The position numbers and the translations under genes are program-made. The notes below the pieces were generated by a model that saw only the letters and a program-made list of their open reading frames with translations, did no database searches and was not told where the DNA came from. 5,589 nt of DNA from positions 1 to 5,589 of the forward strand of contig CALCSX010000066.1 of assembly GCA_937894165.1 (NCBI GenBank). The letters run 5' to 3'. The DNA comes from an uncultured Saprospiraceae bacterium. GTDB taxonomy: Bacteria; Bacteroidota; Bacteroidia; Chitinophagales; Saprospiraceae. Positions 5,589-5,589 of the stretch are shown in pieces (position 1 is the first letter of the stretch; every line of letters begins with the position of its first letter).

Positions 5589-5589
5589 A
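5545..5589 (+). CDS. Possible 5' end of a gene running off the right edge
   Basis: ATG at 5545 opens 15 codons to the window edge, reading MKPMQKSTVKIIKKV. This lysine-rich beginning is typical of Bacteroidota proteins but carries no family information. An A-rich stretch precedes it and no ribosome binding site is visible, as expected in this phylum. It overlaps the alternative minus-strand frame ending at 5496; at most one is likely real. The sequence in the window cannot decide between them. Confidence 0.2.
   Translation, partial: MKPMQKSTVKIIKKV

Noticed and set aside
1..5589. Search for CRISPR arrays, tRNA or rRNA genes, transposase genes and insertion-sequence ends
   Set aside because: No spaced direct repeats, RNA-gene-like stretches or terminal inverted repeats with target duplications were seen on either strand; the only tandem repeat is the pentanucleotide tract.

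Overview
The window looks like a chromosomal segment of a Bacteroidota bacterium (flavobacterial or saprospirial type). The evidence is a type IX secretion (T9SS) type A C-terminal sorting domain, low GC, genes without Shine-Dalgarno sequences but with A/T-rich leaders, promoter-like TTTG-N19-TAnnTTTG spacing, and a DUF6702-type protein, a family I know mainly from this phylum. No RNA gene, insertion sequence or CRISPR array is visible.

Layout. On the minus strand at the left edge is an M1 zinc metallopeptidase (1-1508, C-terminus missing because it runs off the window). It is preceded 15 bp upstream by a HupE/UreJ-type six-helix membrane protein (1524-2102). A 141-bp divergent promoter region (2103-2243) separates this pair from a plus-strand DUF6702-type exported protein (2244-2732) that appears to start at TTG. 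A 16-bp perfect-stem hairpin (2716-2758) closes that gene and separates it from a second minus-strand pair. That pair is a cysteine-rich lipoprotein (4473-5330) followed 15 bp later by a T9SS-exported protein of unknown function (2784-4457). The last 259 bp (5331-5589) hold the upstream region of the lipoprotein and the undecided edge of another gene.

How the genes may work together. The M1 peptidase, HupE-like protein and DUF6702 protein form a plausible envelope module, in which a possible divalent-metal permease accompanies a zinc-dependent exopeptidase. The metal link is inference. The lipoprotein/T9SS pair looks like a surface-exposed accessory unit and is visibly more AT-rich than the M1 gene.

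The most interesting signal is at the start of the lipoprotein gene. Nine perfect copies of a pentanucleotide (AACAC in the coding sense) begin four bases into the reading frame and encode HNTTQ repeats in the signal-peptide n-region. Nine copies keep the gene in frame. Eight copies give TAG immediately after the tract, and ten give TGA within seven codons. This is the architecture of a phase-variation (contingency) locus, analogous to the pentanucleotide repeats in the signal-peptide region of neisserial opa genes. It could switch the lipoprotein, and by polarity possibly the T9SS protein, on and off.
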